In this document: piece after piece, positions 1-11,027 of the stretch | Position numbering within the stretch: the stretch's first letter is position 1 | Layout: each line of letters starts with the position of its first letter | Position numbers and translations under genes: made by a program | Source: Paratrimastix pyriformis | Taxonomy: Eukaryota; Preaxostyla; Paratrimastigidae | NCBI GenBank assembly: GCA_027972325.1 | Contig: JAPMOS010000002.1 | Location: forward strand, 656,001-720,000 | Reading direction: 5' to 3' | DNA: 64,000 nucleotides | Notes under the pieces: model-generated | The model's input: the letters and a program-made list of their open reading frames with translations, nothing else | The model's database searches: none | What the model was told of the DNA's origin: nothing

Positions 1-3000
1 AAGCAGGCCAGGAGGTGTCCAGCCGGCTGGAGGCGGCCCAGGCCAAGCTCGAGCAGACCCGGGGCGAGGCGGCCCACCTGCAGGAGCGGCTTCTGGAGGC
101 CCGCAGGCAGCTGGCCGCGGGGGAGGCCGAGGCCGAGGCGGCCCGGGCCGAGCTGCGGGGCCGCTGTGAGGCCGCGCGCAAGGAGGCCGCCGAGGAGAAG
201 CAGCGCCTCACCGAGCAGCTCGACCAGGCCCGACGCGAGGTCCGTGCGGGCCCCCCGGCTCCGCCTCCACCTCCCCGGCCTCCTCCGCCGACCGTCCCTC
301 CAGCCACGACACCACTCACCGGCACCATGGCGCGCGCACACACAAAACGCGACCCACGCGCACAGCCGGCAGATGCGCACGCACACAGCGCACCTGTCCC
401 AACTGTCCCCACTCCCTCCGCCCCCCCGCGGCACGCTCACCCGATCGCTGCTGGTGTTTTTTCTCGCCAGGGGGCCGCGGCCCTCGCCCGGGCCACGAGC
501 GAGCTGGACTCGGCCCGCGCCCAGGCGACCGTCGCCGCCCACGATGCGGCCGAGGCCCTGGCCGAGGCCCAGGCGGCCCACCGCCAACGGGTGGACGCCC
601 TCGAGGCCCAGGCAGACCAACGGGCTGCCGAGCACGCGGCCCGGGTGCGGGCCCTTGAGGACCGGATCGCCGCCTTGCAGAGCCAGGCCGCGGACCTGGA
701 CGGGGAGGGCCGCCGCACGGCTGAGCAGCATCTGCAGCTGGTGGCCCGAATCGAGGGGCAGCTGGCGCGGGCCCGGACCGAGGCGGAGCGGCGCGCGGCC
801 GAGGGCGAGGACCACCGGGCCCGGGGGCTGCTGCTCCGGGCGCAGTTGGACGCGACGACGGCCGAGCGGGACACGGCCGCGGCCGACTTGGCAAGAACGC
901 GCGCCGAGATGCAGGCGGCCATGGTCCGCACCCCACACATCCACCCACGCACCCACACACGCGCGCCACCACCCCACCTCGGGATTCGGAGTCGGAAGAC
1001 GCACAAGTTTCCTCATCATCGCCTCTTCGGGCTCGCAACACCGACACGCCCTGGGGCACTGCAGACTCAATCGGCGCACGACCAGGAGGCCCTGCGCAGC
1101 CACCTGGCGGCCACGGCCGACCAGCTGACGGCCGTCAGCGCGGACCTGAGCCAGGCCGCCCGGGAGCGGGAGCACCACCAGCAGGGCGAGGCCCACCTGG
1201 CCCAGACCGTGGCCGCCCTCGAGCGCAACCTGGCCCAGGCCCAGGACCGCGCCGCCGGCCTGCAGGCCACCCTGTGCGAGCGCGAGCACGACCTGGAGAT
1301 CGCCCGGGGGGAGGTCCGCCCCCCCTCCTTCCCTCCATCCCCCCCAGCCACGATCGGACACCTCACGCATCACGGTACTGCACGCCACGCATCATCACGG
1401 ATGATCACGCGCCACACGACCGCGCACGAGGAACAGCCCTCTCGCAGCTCGCACGACCGGTGGGGGCGATCGCGGCGTACCATTCCCTTGTGCATGCCTG
1501 TTGTGTCCCTCTTGCTGCCTGCCCTGGCTCACCCTGCGGGGTGGGTTGCGTTGCAGATCGGGGCCGCGACCGGCCAGCACGCCGACACGGAGCAGCAGCT
1601 GACCCTGGCCCGCCAGCAGCACGAGATGACCCGGGCCGCCCTCGCCGCCACCCAGGAGCAGCTCAATAAGGTCCGCTGCGGCCCTCGTTGCTCAGGGGCA
1701 CATCCACCGGGGTTGAGTGCCCCTCATCCTCAAGACCCTCGGGCACGAGCGGATCGTCCCCCTCGCAGGCCATGCCGTCATTGCTCAGGGGCACAGCCAC
1801 CGGGGTTGAGTACACCACATCCTCAAGACCCTCGGGCACGCATCCCTGCTGCATCCACCCTCCATTCACTGCCCCGCCCCTCGCCACCGGTTTTGCAGCT
1901 TCGGGGGGAGCTCGTGGCGGCCTCGCAGCAGCTCTCCGCGGCGCAGCGGGACGCCGAGGCGGCCCGGACGGCGGCCCGGACGGCGGCCCAGGAGGCGGCG
2001 GCCGAGGGGCGGCGCAGGCAGGAGGTGGCCGCCGCCGAGCAGGCCGCCCAGCAGAAGGAGCTCGCAGCGGCCAAGGAGCGCCACGCCAAGGAGGCAGCCA
2101 CCCTCCGCGCCCAGCTCGAGGCTGCCCAGCACGAGACGGTCCGCCGCCCCGCCTGCCCGTTCCGTCCCGTCCCGTCCCGTCCCGTCCCGTCCCGTCCCGT
2201 CCCGTCCCGTCCCGTCGGGGTTGCCACGAGCCTTTGTCTCTCTCCCCGTGTCCCCGCGATCTGCGATGCTCACCTCCCCCCGTGGCTCCCCGGCCCTCTT
2301 CCGCGGGCGCAGGAGCGCATCCGGGGCGAGGAGGCCAAGGCCCGCCAGCAGCTCGAGGGCTTCGACGGGCAGCTGGAGCAGCTCCGGGCCGAGCGGACCC
2401 GCCTCCGGGCCGACCTGGAGATCGAAGCCGCCAAGAGCCAGGTCAGCACAGCACCCTTCGTGATGGTGGCGGAGATGACCGGGGAGCGAAGAGTGGGAAA
2501 GAGAGTTCGCGTTTTTCCCCCCTCTCCGCTCATCCCTCGCCCCCTCACCACCGACCGCGCGCTTCGCGGGACCCGACAGACGCTTCGGCTGGGGCAGGAG
2601 GCCGCCCAGGCGCAGCTCGAGCAGGCCCAGCGGGCCGCCGAGGAGGCCGCCCAGCAGGCCGCAGGCCGCGAGCAAGACGCCGACCGGCTGCGCGAGGAGG
2701 CCGCCCAGGCCGGGGCCGCCCTGCAGCAGGAGCGCTGGGCGGGGGAGCAGCTCCAGGGCCAGCTGGCCGCCCTCCGGGACCAGGCCGCCGAGGCCACCCG
2801 GCGGGCCGACGAGGCCGAGAAACGCCTGCAGGCCGCCAGGGACGAGGCCCGGGGCCTCCAGGAACGCGGGGTCTGCTCCGCCACCCCACCACCTCCCCAC
2901 CTCCCCCCCCCCCCCCCCCCCCCCGCTCCCCGCTCCCCGCTCCCCGCTCCCCGCTCCCCGCTCCCCGCTCCCCGACAGGGATCTTCCGACTGATCGTCTT

Positions 3001-5773
3001 CGCTCACCCGGCTCATCGGCCGGCACACAGGCCCGAGCGGAGGCCACGCTGAAGTCCCTCCGTGAGCAGCACCAGGCCCTGGCCGCGGGCGCCGAGAAGC
3101 TGCAGGCCGATCAGCGCGCCCTCAAGGCGGCCCTGGCCGCGGCCAACACCGAGTGCGCCATCGCCCAGGGGGGCCTCGCCAAGGCCACCCAGGAGCTGCA
3201 GGCGTCGCAGGCCCAGTCGGCCGAGGCTCTGCAGCTGCTCGGTGCGGCGCGGGCCGAAGGGGCTGAGGTCGGTCTTCTGCCCGCCCAGCAGCTGTCCACC
3301 GACAATGGGTGGCCCGCGTTTACTCAATGGCTCCCCCCCACGCACCACTGGGCCCATCCGATTGCAGTATCGCGAGCAGAACGCGGCCGGCCAGGCCGAG
3401 TGCGCCCAGTTGCGCGGGGAGCTCGGGGCCGCCCAGGAGGAGCTGACCCAGGCCCGGACGGCCCTCGAGGCCGCGCGGACGGACTCGGCCCTGCTCAAGG
3501 AGCGCACCGGGGTTCTCCAGGGCCAACTGGCCGCCCTGCAGAAGCAGCTCGACATGCAAACGGAGGTCCGGACCCCCCCGCCCCCCCGCCCCCATCTCGC
3601 CTTCTCGTTTCCATCTGGCCTCTCTCTCTCTCCAACCCGCCCTGCCCCTGGGGACAGGTCAACAAGGCCCAGCGGGACCAGGCTCGGGCCCAATCGGAGG
3701 CCCTCCGGGGCGAGCTCCTCAGCCTGCAGGGGCAGCACGGCACCCTGAAGGGCCTCTCCACCACGGCCCAGGAGCAGCTCACGGTGGCCCGGCGCGACGC
3801 TGTCGCCGCCCGCGACCAGGCTGCTGCTGCCCAGGCCCAACTGGCCCAGGTCCGCATATATGCCCCGGGCTGTTGCTCGGCAGGGGTCGTTTGGACATCG
3901 CGTTCATCATCCCCCTGGGGTGCTGCCGACGCAGGCCAGGACCGAGGCCGCCCACCTCCAGACGCAGCTCATCCAGCTCGATGCCGAGCTCGCCAGCCTC
4001 ACCGCGGCCCTCCACGAGCGCACCGCCGAGGTGGCCGACCTCACCAACCAGCTCCAAGCAACCCGCGATGCCCTCCAGCAGACCCAGTACAGGGCGCAGA
4101 CGGATATGGAGGCGAGTGCCCAGGAGTGTGAAGGGTGGGCCATGCGAGACGAGGAATGGCGCTGCAATGCTGTCCGCGATGCGGCCACGATCGTCGCCCT
4201 CCAGGAGGCCCTCGGCGAGGGACAGAGACACCTGCGTCAGCTGGAGAAGGTCCGACTCCGAAGTTCACACCACACTCATCCTCAAACTTGACATCACCCC
4301 GCAGGAATATGAAACAACACATGACTTGTCCAACCAATCGCGAACTCAGTGGGAAGTCTGCCGAACGGAGCTGACCCTGGCCAAGCGAAACCAAGAAGAA
4401 CTGAAGGTCTGCAAACTGCCGCGCATCTGGACTCAAAATAGTGGTGGGTATATTGCCATATTATTGTGGAAGTGAGATATGTTGGCCCGGAGAGAAAAAA
4501 TGGAACTCACAGAAAAGTGAACTGAGTACAATACTGCTCTCCCCGGAGATCTTCTCAGAAACATTTCGAAAAATGCAGCGCCTTTTCTCTGTCGTTCCCG
4601 CTGTTGGCCTCTCTTTCCTCGCTCGGTTTGCCGGTCGGTCATCTTCTTTTTTAATTGGTTTTTTCCTCATCAGCGCATAATTTTTTTTGTGCTTCATTTA
4701 ATAATATTCAGGCGAGAAGTTCTACACCAAGGACCACGAGTGGGTTGATGAGTCTGGCCTTGTTGGCATTTCTGATTATGCCCAGAAGCACCTTGGCCAA
4801 ATTGTGTACGTCGACCTTCCTGAGATTGGCAAGGAAGTCGCCCAGAAGGACACTCTCACTGCCGTGGAGTCCGTGAAGGCCGCTTCGGATGTTTTCGCTC
4901 CCGTTGCCGGCACTGTTGAGAAGGTCAATGAGAAGCTGCGCGACAATGCCGGCCTTATCAACAAGGCTGCCGAGACTGATGGCTGGATCGCCAAGATCTC
5001 CATCAAGGACACTGCTGAGTTCGGCACCCTCATGAACGCCGAGAAGTACGCCGATTTCCTCAAGACCCAGCATTAAGATGGCGGCGTCAACCTGCTGTTC
5101 TGCGGTTGATTTTTTGTATAAAACCCCTTTCATCAGGGTATGTTGTTCTTATATTCTCTTTCGGTGTAACGACTTGCATACCAGCCCGTCCAAATACATG
5201 GAAACCTAAATTCCCTCCTTTTTTTTTCTATTTTTGTTTGTGGCGGGATTCCGACCAAGCTCACTTCAGGAACACATTACAGGCCCAAATTCCGTCTTCA
5301 TAAAACAAATTTAACAAGAAATTTTGCATGATGGTCTCATATTGCAGGTCCAGCTTCAGCAAGCCAACGCCCAGCTCCAAGCGCGCAGTGCCCGGTGCAT
5401 TGATCTGAGCACCCAACTCGGCGCGCTCCAGGCCGCTCTGCACCGTGCACAGGAAGAGCTCACCTCCCGCCAGCATGAGGTCTGCTTCGCCACGGCACCC
5501 CCTCCCAATTCACTGGGTGGCGCGTAGCTTTCCGCCTCCAGGGAGAGGTTGGTGAATGACGAGGGATGGTTGGAAGAGACCCGGGAGGCCTTGCGGTGGT
5601 ACGACCAGCGGGTCGGGGCTCTGGTCGGTCGCCTGGAGCGGGCCGATGCCGAGCGGGTCGTGTGCGAGGCCGAGCTGGCCGGGGCACTTGAGACTCTCGC
5701 ACAGCGTGAGGTCTGCCGTCCTCCGCCACCTCGTTGTACACCCCCATCCCCCCCCCCTCCCCATCCCCCCCAT

Positions 5774-5804
<31 letters not shown>

Positions 5805-8311
5805 TTCCTCTCCTCCTCTCATCCATCCTCCTCCTCCGTCCTCCTCTTCTCCATCCTCCTCTTCTCGTCGAACAACTTGCAGTCGGAGCTCTTAGCGCAG
5901 CGTGCCGAGTTAGTCGTGCTCCAGGAACGACTTGGCTCTTTCCAGCGCGATCTGGTGAAGTCTGTGCCCACTTCGCGGGGGGCAAAAGAAGCCTGTTTTC
6001 CCCGGTGTCCCACACCCGCACCCCGTCGTTTCCTGTCCTCTGCAGCAAATCGGGTGCCCACGACGAGGCGGCCCAGGCTGCGGACCAATGGATGCAGCGC
6101 CATCGGGAGGCCGCGCAGACCCTAGCCGAGACCCGCACCCAGCTGGCCCAGGCCCGGGCCCGCCTCGACGAGTTGGCCAGCCGTCAAGGAGTCGCCCAGG
6201 CCGAGTCGGCTGCCCTACGGGCCGAGCTGGCCCAGGTCCGGCCTCGCTCCGCCTCCCCCCGCATATACCACCAGCAAGCAATGCAAATTTTCATGTTCGA
6301 ACATCCCCTTTTCCTTTTTGCATATTTTGCACGCGTGGGCGACTCAGGCCAAGGAGCAGCTGATCCGGGCCACAGAACAGGGCCTAACGGGTCGCACCGA
6401 GTGCGCCCGGCTGCGGGAGCGGGCCGCCCTGGCCGAGCGGCGCCTCGAGGAGGCCGACAAGAGCCTCGCCGCGGCCCGAGAACGGGCCGCCCAGCAGGAG
6501 GCCGCCACCCGGGAGGAGCGCGACCACGCGCGGGACGAGGCCGCACGTCTGGCCTCCCAGCTGGGGGCTCTGCAGGGCCGGTGCGAGGCCATGCGGGGCA
6601 CCGTCACCCAGGAGATTCAGACCGCCGCCCAGCAGCAGGTCGGCATCCCCCCCCTCCATGTCCCCTTGGGCACGTGCCGCAGGGGAAGTCGGAGGCACTG
6701 ACGTGGCGATCGCTGTGTTCCTTCGCTCACTGCGCGCGCGCACACACATCTCCCCCATTTTTTTGCTCCTCTCGGCCTGAGCAGCTCGAGGCCCAGCGGC
6801 GCGAGGCGGCCAGCAAACTGGAGGCCGCCAACCGCCAGTACGCCGAAGCGCGGGCCCAGTGCGAGGACCTGCAGAGGTCCCTGGTGGAAGCCGAGCGGGT
6901 CCGCATCCCCCTGGCATCACCATCCCCTTTGTGCTTCATCGTTCACTTTTGCGGCCTTCTCGAGTGTTCGCACGGCCCTCGTTGTGTCTTCTTGTCTTGC
7001 GCTTCATCATTCGCTCTTGTGTGTGCGTCGGCGCGTGTGTGCGGGGCTGACCGACAGAGCTGTCATGCCCAGGTCGAGGAGATCCGGGCACAGCTCGCCC
7101 AGGCCCAGCAGGACAACGGCCAGCTCAAGGTCGCCGCCCAGAGGCAGGTCCGTGCCGCACCACACCCCTCATCCCCATGATGCCGCCCCCATTCCTCGCT
7201 GACCCCCCCCCCCCCCCCCCCCCCCGTGTCGGTTCCGGGACAGACGGTCGCGAGCGATGAGCTTAAGGAGCGGGTCAAGGAGTGGTCCCGGGACTTCGTG
7301 GCCACCCACAACCGGGACGCAGCCCTGCTCTCGACCGCCTCGGCGACGGCCATCCTGGGGGCCGAGTACCTCCTCGTCCTGGTGGCCCAGTCCGCCCGGG
7401 CGGCCGAACTCACTGCCGAGTACATCCGGGCCAGGGCCCAGGTCCGTCCCCGCACCGCCTCCCCCGTGAATTGCTGACGGACAATCGCGCGGCCTGAGCG
7501 GAAGGACGCCCGCGAAGACTCGCGTGGTTGTCACGACAGCACACGGTTTCTCTCTTCTCTCCCTGCTCCTGCCCGGGTGGTTGTGTGTGCGCGTCTGCAT
7601 GCGGGGCTTGGCCAGGCCTCAGGGGGATGTCGACTCACTCCCTGCCTCTGCCCGTGTGGATGGATATGCTGTGCTGGTGGCCAGGCCTCGGGGGAGGATG
7701 TCGACTGGGAGCGGACGGGCATCCCCGAGGGCATGGGCGGCCGCCCCGAGGCCCAGGCCCTTGCCGACGCCCAGGCCGAGGCCGCCGAGGCCGCCGAGGC
7801 TGCCCGGGCAGAGGCCGACCGACCGCCCCTGACCGAGGCCGAGCGGCTGGAGGCCATCCTGCTGGGCGGCATGGGGATGGCCAGGCGGCCCGGACCCGAC
7901 CCGGCCGGGGCGGACGAGGAGGAGCGCGAGGAGGAGCCGACCCCGGGTGAGACCCCCGAACAGGCAGAGAAGTCTGTGCGTGGGCGTGGGCGTGTGGGCG
8001 TGGGTGGCAGTTGGGTGCGCGTGAGCGTGCGATGCGTCCTTGCTGGAGGCTGGAGGCGATGCGGATTGGCTTTTTCCTCATGCGCTCGTTCCTTCCTTCG
8101 CCGTATCCGCCTGTGCTGCTTCCTGCTGCCACCCGTCGCCCCGTCGCCACGTCGCCCCAACAACGGCGCCGTCTGTTTCCCCTCCTCCCTCCCTCCCTCC
8201 CTCCCTCCCCCCGCCCTCCTGCTCCTCCTGCTCTCCTCTCCTCCTCCTGCTCCTTCTCCTGCTCCTTCTCCTGCCCTTCTCCTTCTTCTTCTTCTTCTCC
8301 TCCTCCTCCTC

Positions 8312-8343
<32 letters not shown>

Positions 8344-9600
8344 TCCTCCTCCTCCTCCTCCCCCTCCCCCTCACCATCCAGGGCATCATCCTCATTGGCA
8401 CCCCTCTTTCGATTCTTCCCTCCTCTGCGGCCATCCCCTTCCGCCGCCCAAAGACCCGCCGACGGCGGCGTCAGAAGGAGTCCGCCGGTGCGGCCGCCAT
8501 CGCGGCGTCCTTTTGGGGCTCCCGGGGCCGCGGCCCCAGCCGGGTCTCCGTCCAGGTCGGGGCCATGACCCTGGGCGGCGGCTCCCGCCCCGGTGGGTCT
8601 GCCACGCTGGTGGGCAGCGGGGACGCGGCCCTGGACGCCATCCTGGGCGCCGAACTCAAGGGGCCGCAGGGTTCGCCCACCAGGCGGCCGGCAAGACAAG
8701 CGCCGAGACGGGCAGACTGCGCAGGCTCCTCGACCAGGTCCGCCATCACACCTCCCGTTGTCTCCATCTCAACATTGTCCCTCTTCCTTCTGCTTTCTGT
8801 CTTTGCGTCGCCCACCCGGGGTCCAGGTGCGGATGTTGATGGAGATGACCCCGGCCATGCCCACGCCCTCCCTCGGCCCCGTGGCTGCTCCGCCGAGTTC
8901 CCCGCCCGCCGCCCCGCCGTCCTCCGTGTTGTCCATCTTCGGGTCCCCCTTCGCCCGCCAGCAAACCCTTCAGCCCCTGCCCGCCTTGGCCCCAGCTGAC
9001 CCCACCGGCAGCAGCAGCACCTCTCCCTTGCCGGGGTCTCGTCCCAGCCCCGTCCCTCCTCCGTCCCCGTCGATGGCCCGATCGCCCCTGCTGCTCGCCT
9101 CCGCCACTCGCGCCGCCACCGGCCCGCTGTCACCCTCTCCCACCCGGCCGTCGGCTTTCCCCGCGCGGTCGGCGGAGGGACCGGGGCGGAAGCCGAGTCG
9201 ATCGACATCCCCCCGTCGCTGGCCGCCCTCCCCTCCGCTCGTCAGAGTGCCGACATTCCCCCCGTCATCATCCCCGTCCCGCCCCCCTCGTCGGTCTTCG
9301 CCATCGCCAGCCCCCTGCGCCGCCCGCCCCAGCCGCCCCCCCCAGCTGACCCCATCGGCACCCACCACCACTGTCCACCCCCGGGTCCATGCCGGCCTGG
9401 CCTCCACCACCTCCTGCCACCCGGTCTCCCGCCCCTCTCCTTGCCTCCGCTGCCGGCCGGTCCCCCCCTCTCCGCCCTCACAGCCGCTGCTCCACCCCCG
9501 CCCAGGCCTCCCCCTCCGGGCTCCGCCCGCCCTCCCGGCCGGTCCCCCGCCCCCAGCCCCCTCCTTCCTTCCATTCTCGGGCCCCTCCATTCCCCCCTCC
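1..9600 (+). CDS. Giant coiled-coil protein, 5' truncated, C-terminal end unresolved
   Basis: The gene is open at the left edge. Exons supported by phase-0 joins and continuous heptads: <1..239, 471..923, 1065..1313, 1557..1670, 1899..2138, 2313..2441, 2598..2870, 3031..3267, 3368..3565, 3658..3849, 3935..4249, 4305..4406, 5348..5479, 5546..5710, 5883..5959, 6046..6235, 6348..6638, 6785..6898, 7073..7147, 7244..7441, 7685..7971 and about 8454..8737. The product is Ala/Glu/Gln/Arg-rich alpha-helical coil resembling myosin tails, golgins or centrosomal scaffolds; no named domain is visible, so no function is assigned. It ends in a low-complexity Pro/Ser tail after 8.8 kb, where several frames compete. 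The frame slips by one base at a GGG run near 8.67 kb. The intron 4407..5347 contains the whole gcvH gene. I am confident of the coiled coil and not of every exon edge. Confidence 0.75.
1688..1840. repeat. 93-bp tandem unit (1.6 copies) inside an intron
   Basis: Two near-identical units begin at 1688 and 1781, exactly 93 bp apart; the second is partial. Read on the minus strand they are open and encode a peptide containing VPEGLED and VPLSN. A near-identical single copy lies in sense orientation inside an exon of the surface-protein gene at about 36040..36129. Confidence 0.85.
2164..2215. repeat. CCCGT pentamer microsatellite
   Basis: About ten copies of CCCGT lie in the coiled-coil gene intron 2139..2312. 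Confidence 0.9.
2884..2977. repeat. Poly-C tract and CGCTCCC heptamer array
   Basis: A C run is followed by six or more copies of a CGCTCCC heptamer within the intron between exons ending at 2870 and starting at 3031. Confidence 0.85.
4573..5076 (+). CDS. gcvH: Glycine cleavage system H protein (lipoyl carrier)
   Basis: Two exons, 4573..4633 and 4712..5076, give 141 residues. H protein shuttles the aminomethyl group between the P, T and L proteins of glycine cleavage on a lipoyl arm; it acts in mitochondria or derived organelles. Residues 1-20 (MQRLFSVVPAVGLSFLARFA) are a short Arg-containing, hydrophobic presequence-like stretch, and the mature domain starts at about residue 22. The lipoylation motif ESVKAASD places the target lysine at residue 76. 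The intron starts GTCGGT and ends TTCAG, and phase 1 restores a glycine codon. Codon use is milder in GC than that of the host gene, with many T-ending codons, as expected for a strongly expressed gene. The gene lies in sense orientation in an intron of the coiled-coil gene. Splicing argues against bacterial contamination. Identity is very secure; organelle targeting is inferred. Confidence 0.95.
8170..8375. repeat. CTC/CTT-rich simple repeat
   Basis: A long pyrimidine-only stretch of CTC, CTT and CCC units lies between coiled-coil gene exons ending near 7971 and starting near 8454. It produces many spurious Leu/Pro/Ser ORFs. Confidence 0.8.
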
Positions 9601-9755
9601 CCCCCCCCCCCCCCCCCCCCCTCCCCCTCCCCCCCCCCCCCCCCCCCTCCCTCCTCCCTTCCTTCCTTCCCCTGTTCCTTCCCTTTTCTTTGAATCCCTC
9701 TCTCCCGCTGCTTCGTTGTGCGTGTTTGTTCTCTTGTGGATATTTGGTGCACAGG

Positions 9756-9765
9756 AAAAAAAAAA
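9756..9765 (-). terminator. RNA polymerase III terminator of the tRNA
   Basis: Ten A on the plus strand (T10 on the transcript strand) begin two bases after the tRNA discriminator base, a typical Pol III stop. Confidence 0.9.
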
Positions 9766-9767
9766 GC

Positions 9768-9840
9768 TGCTCGATGCAGGGATCGAACCTGCGACCGTTG
9801 CCTTATTAGAGCAACGCTCTACCGACTGAGCTAATCGAGC
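9768..9840 (-). tRNA. tRNA-Ile (anticodon AAT)
   Basis: On the minus strand a 73-nt cloverleaf folds fully: acceptor stem GCTCGAT paired with ATCGAGC and discriminator A, D stem GCTC/GAGC, anticodon stem TTGCT/GGCAA with loop CTAATAA, and T stem GCAGG/CCTGC with loop TTCGATC. The anticodon AAT (read as IAU) occupies 9805..9807. The A box (TAGCTCAGTCGG) and B box (GGTTCGATCC) are present and there is no intron. Confidence 0.95.
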
Positions 9841-9928
9841 TATGAAGTTTCACCTGGAATGACGTTGTGCCGAAATCTTCACCACGACATCATCAACGAA
9901 TAGATCATACTTTTCACGCACAGCCTTA

Positions 9929-10853
9929 CTACTGTGCGGGAGCCGTCCCCTCCGTCTTTTCTTGTGCGATGGGTGCCTCTGTCACTGCTGGGGCGGTGGC
10001 CGCGGATGGCGGCGACTGAGGCTGCTCGGCTTGGGCCGCACCCGCCGGCTGGTCCTTGGCCGCCTTGGCCCGACTCGTCTTGTGGGGGTGGTCGGGGCCA
10101 TCGGCATCGCTCCCCTCGTCGCCATCGCTCCCCTCGGCCTCGTCACTGCTCGGCTCCTCCGGCTCGCGGCCATCGTCGATGTAGGACTGCGAAATGGTGG
10201 CCGCCGGCCGGGGGGCCGCAGGTACCCCGGCAGGAGCTCCAGCAGCAGCGCCGGAATCGGCAGGCTTGCCTGAGGGTGGAGGGGAACATAAGAACAGATG
10301 AGCCGGGGGAATGGATCGCCAAGTGGATCGGGGGTGACCTTCAGTGGGCCCCTTCTCCTGAAGCACCTCCTGGGGGTTGGCCGCGGTGGCCCCCTTGCCC
10401 TTGGCGGCCGCCCGTGCTTGCTGGATGCGGGCCTTCTTCTTCTGGCGTTTCTTCTGGTTCTTCTCCAGCTTGGCCTCCTGGCTCGGTGAAAATGGGTAGC
10501 AGTTTGATTTCCGAGATGTTCGGGAGTCCAAAACAGACCTCAATTGCTTTGTTCTCTTCGACGCGTTTCTCGAATTCCTCATCGAGACGTTGCTATGAAT
10601 CCGACGATCGTTGCCTGAACTCGAAAGAAGAACTGACCTTCTCGGCATCTCGGTCCATCATCCGAAGTCGGTAAAGCTCCTTTCGGCGAAGATGACGATA
10701 AACATGAAACTCCCCGGAACCGGCACCAGCCGTCGACCCAGGAACAAACTTCACAATCTCAGGTGGAGCAGAACCAAGAGGACGATTGGAACGCTTCCCT
10801 TTCCTGTTGGGATCCCCAGACTTCTCGGCAGAGGTGTCCTTCTTCTCGGACAT
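9929..10853 (-). CDS. PRKRIP1-like spliceosome-associated protein
   Basis: Exons on the minus strand are 10638..10853, 10539..10592, 10339..10477 and 9929..10269, encoding 249 residues. The signature [19 protein letters not shown] at about residues 36-54 is the conserved core of PRKRIP1, which in animals is a late-spliceosome (C-complex stage) component and also binds the kinase PKR. The core is followed, across two short introns, by the basic helix [10 protein letters not shown] and a Lys/Arg-rich stretch ([13 protein letters not shown]), as in the family. The last exon is an acidic, disordered tail. The start is the only ATG before the conserved block. Introns begin GTCAGT, GTCTGT and GTCACC and measure 45, 61 and 69 nt. 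Nuclear localisation and a splicing role are inferred from the family. Confidence 0.88.
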
Positions 10854-11027
10854 AGCGGGTGGAAACTCGGGGGGTGAGAGGCAGTCCCCCCGCAAAATCA
10901 ACAGCCTGGGCGGTGTTCAAAAGAAGAGTGGAAGGACACCGCAAGGAGGAAGTGCCAGAATCCCTACCAGAGGAAGTTTGGTCACACTGTCTCTGTGGAG
11001 GCTCGGCCGATGAAAATACGTTGGGGA

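Noticed and set aside
2545-3047. Long minus-strand ORFs opposite the coiled-coil exons
   Set aside because: The high GC content leaves few stop codons in antisense. The heptad-bearing frame on the plus strand explains the sequence.
4573-5076. gcvH as bacterial contamination or a recent bacterial transfer
   Set aside because: It is split by an intron with the local donor type and has a presequence-like N-terminus.
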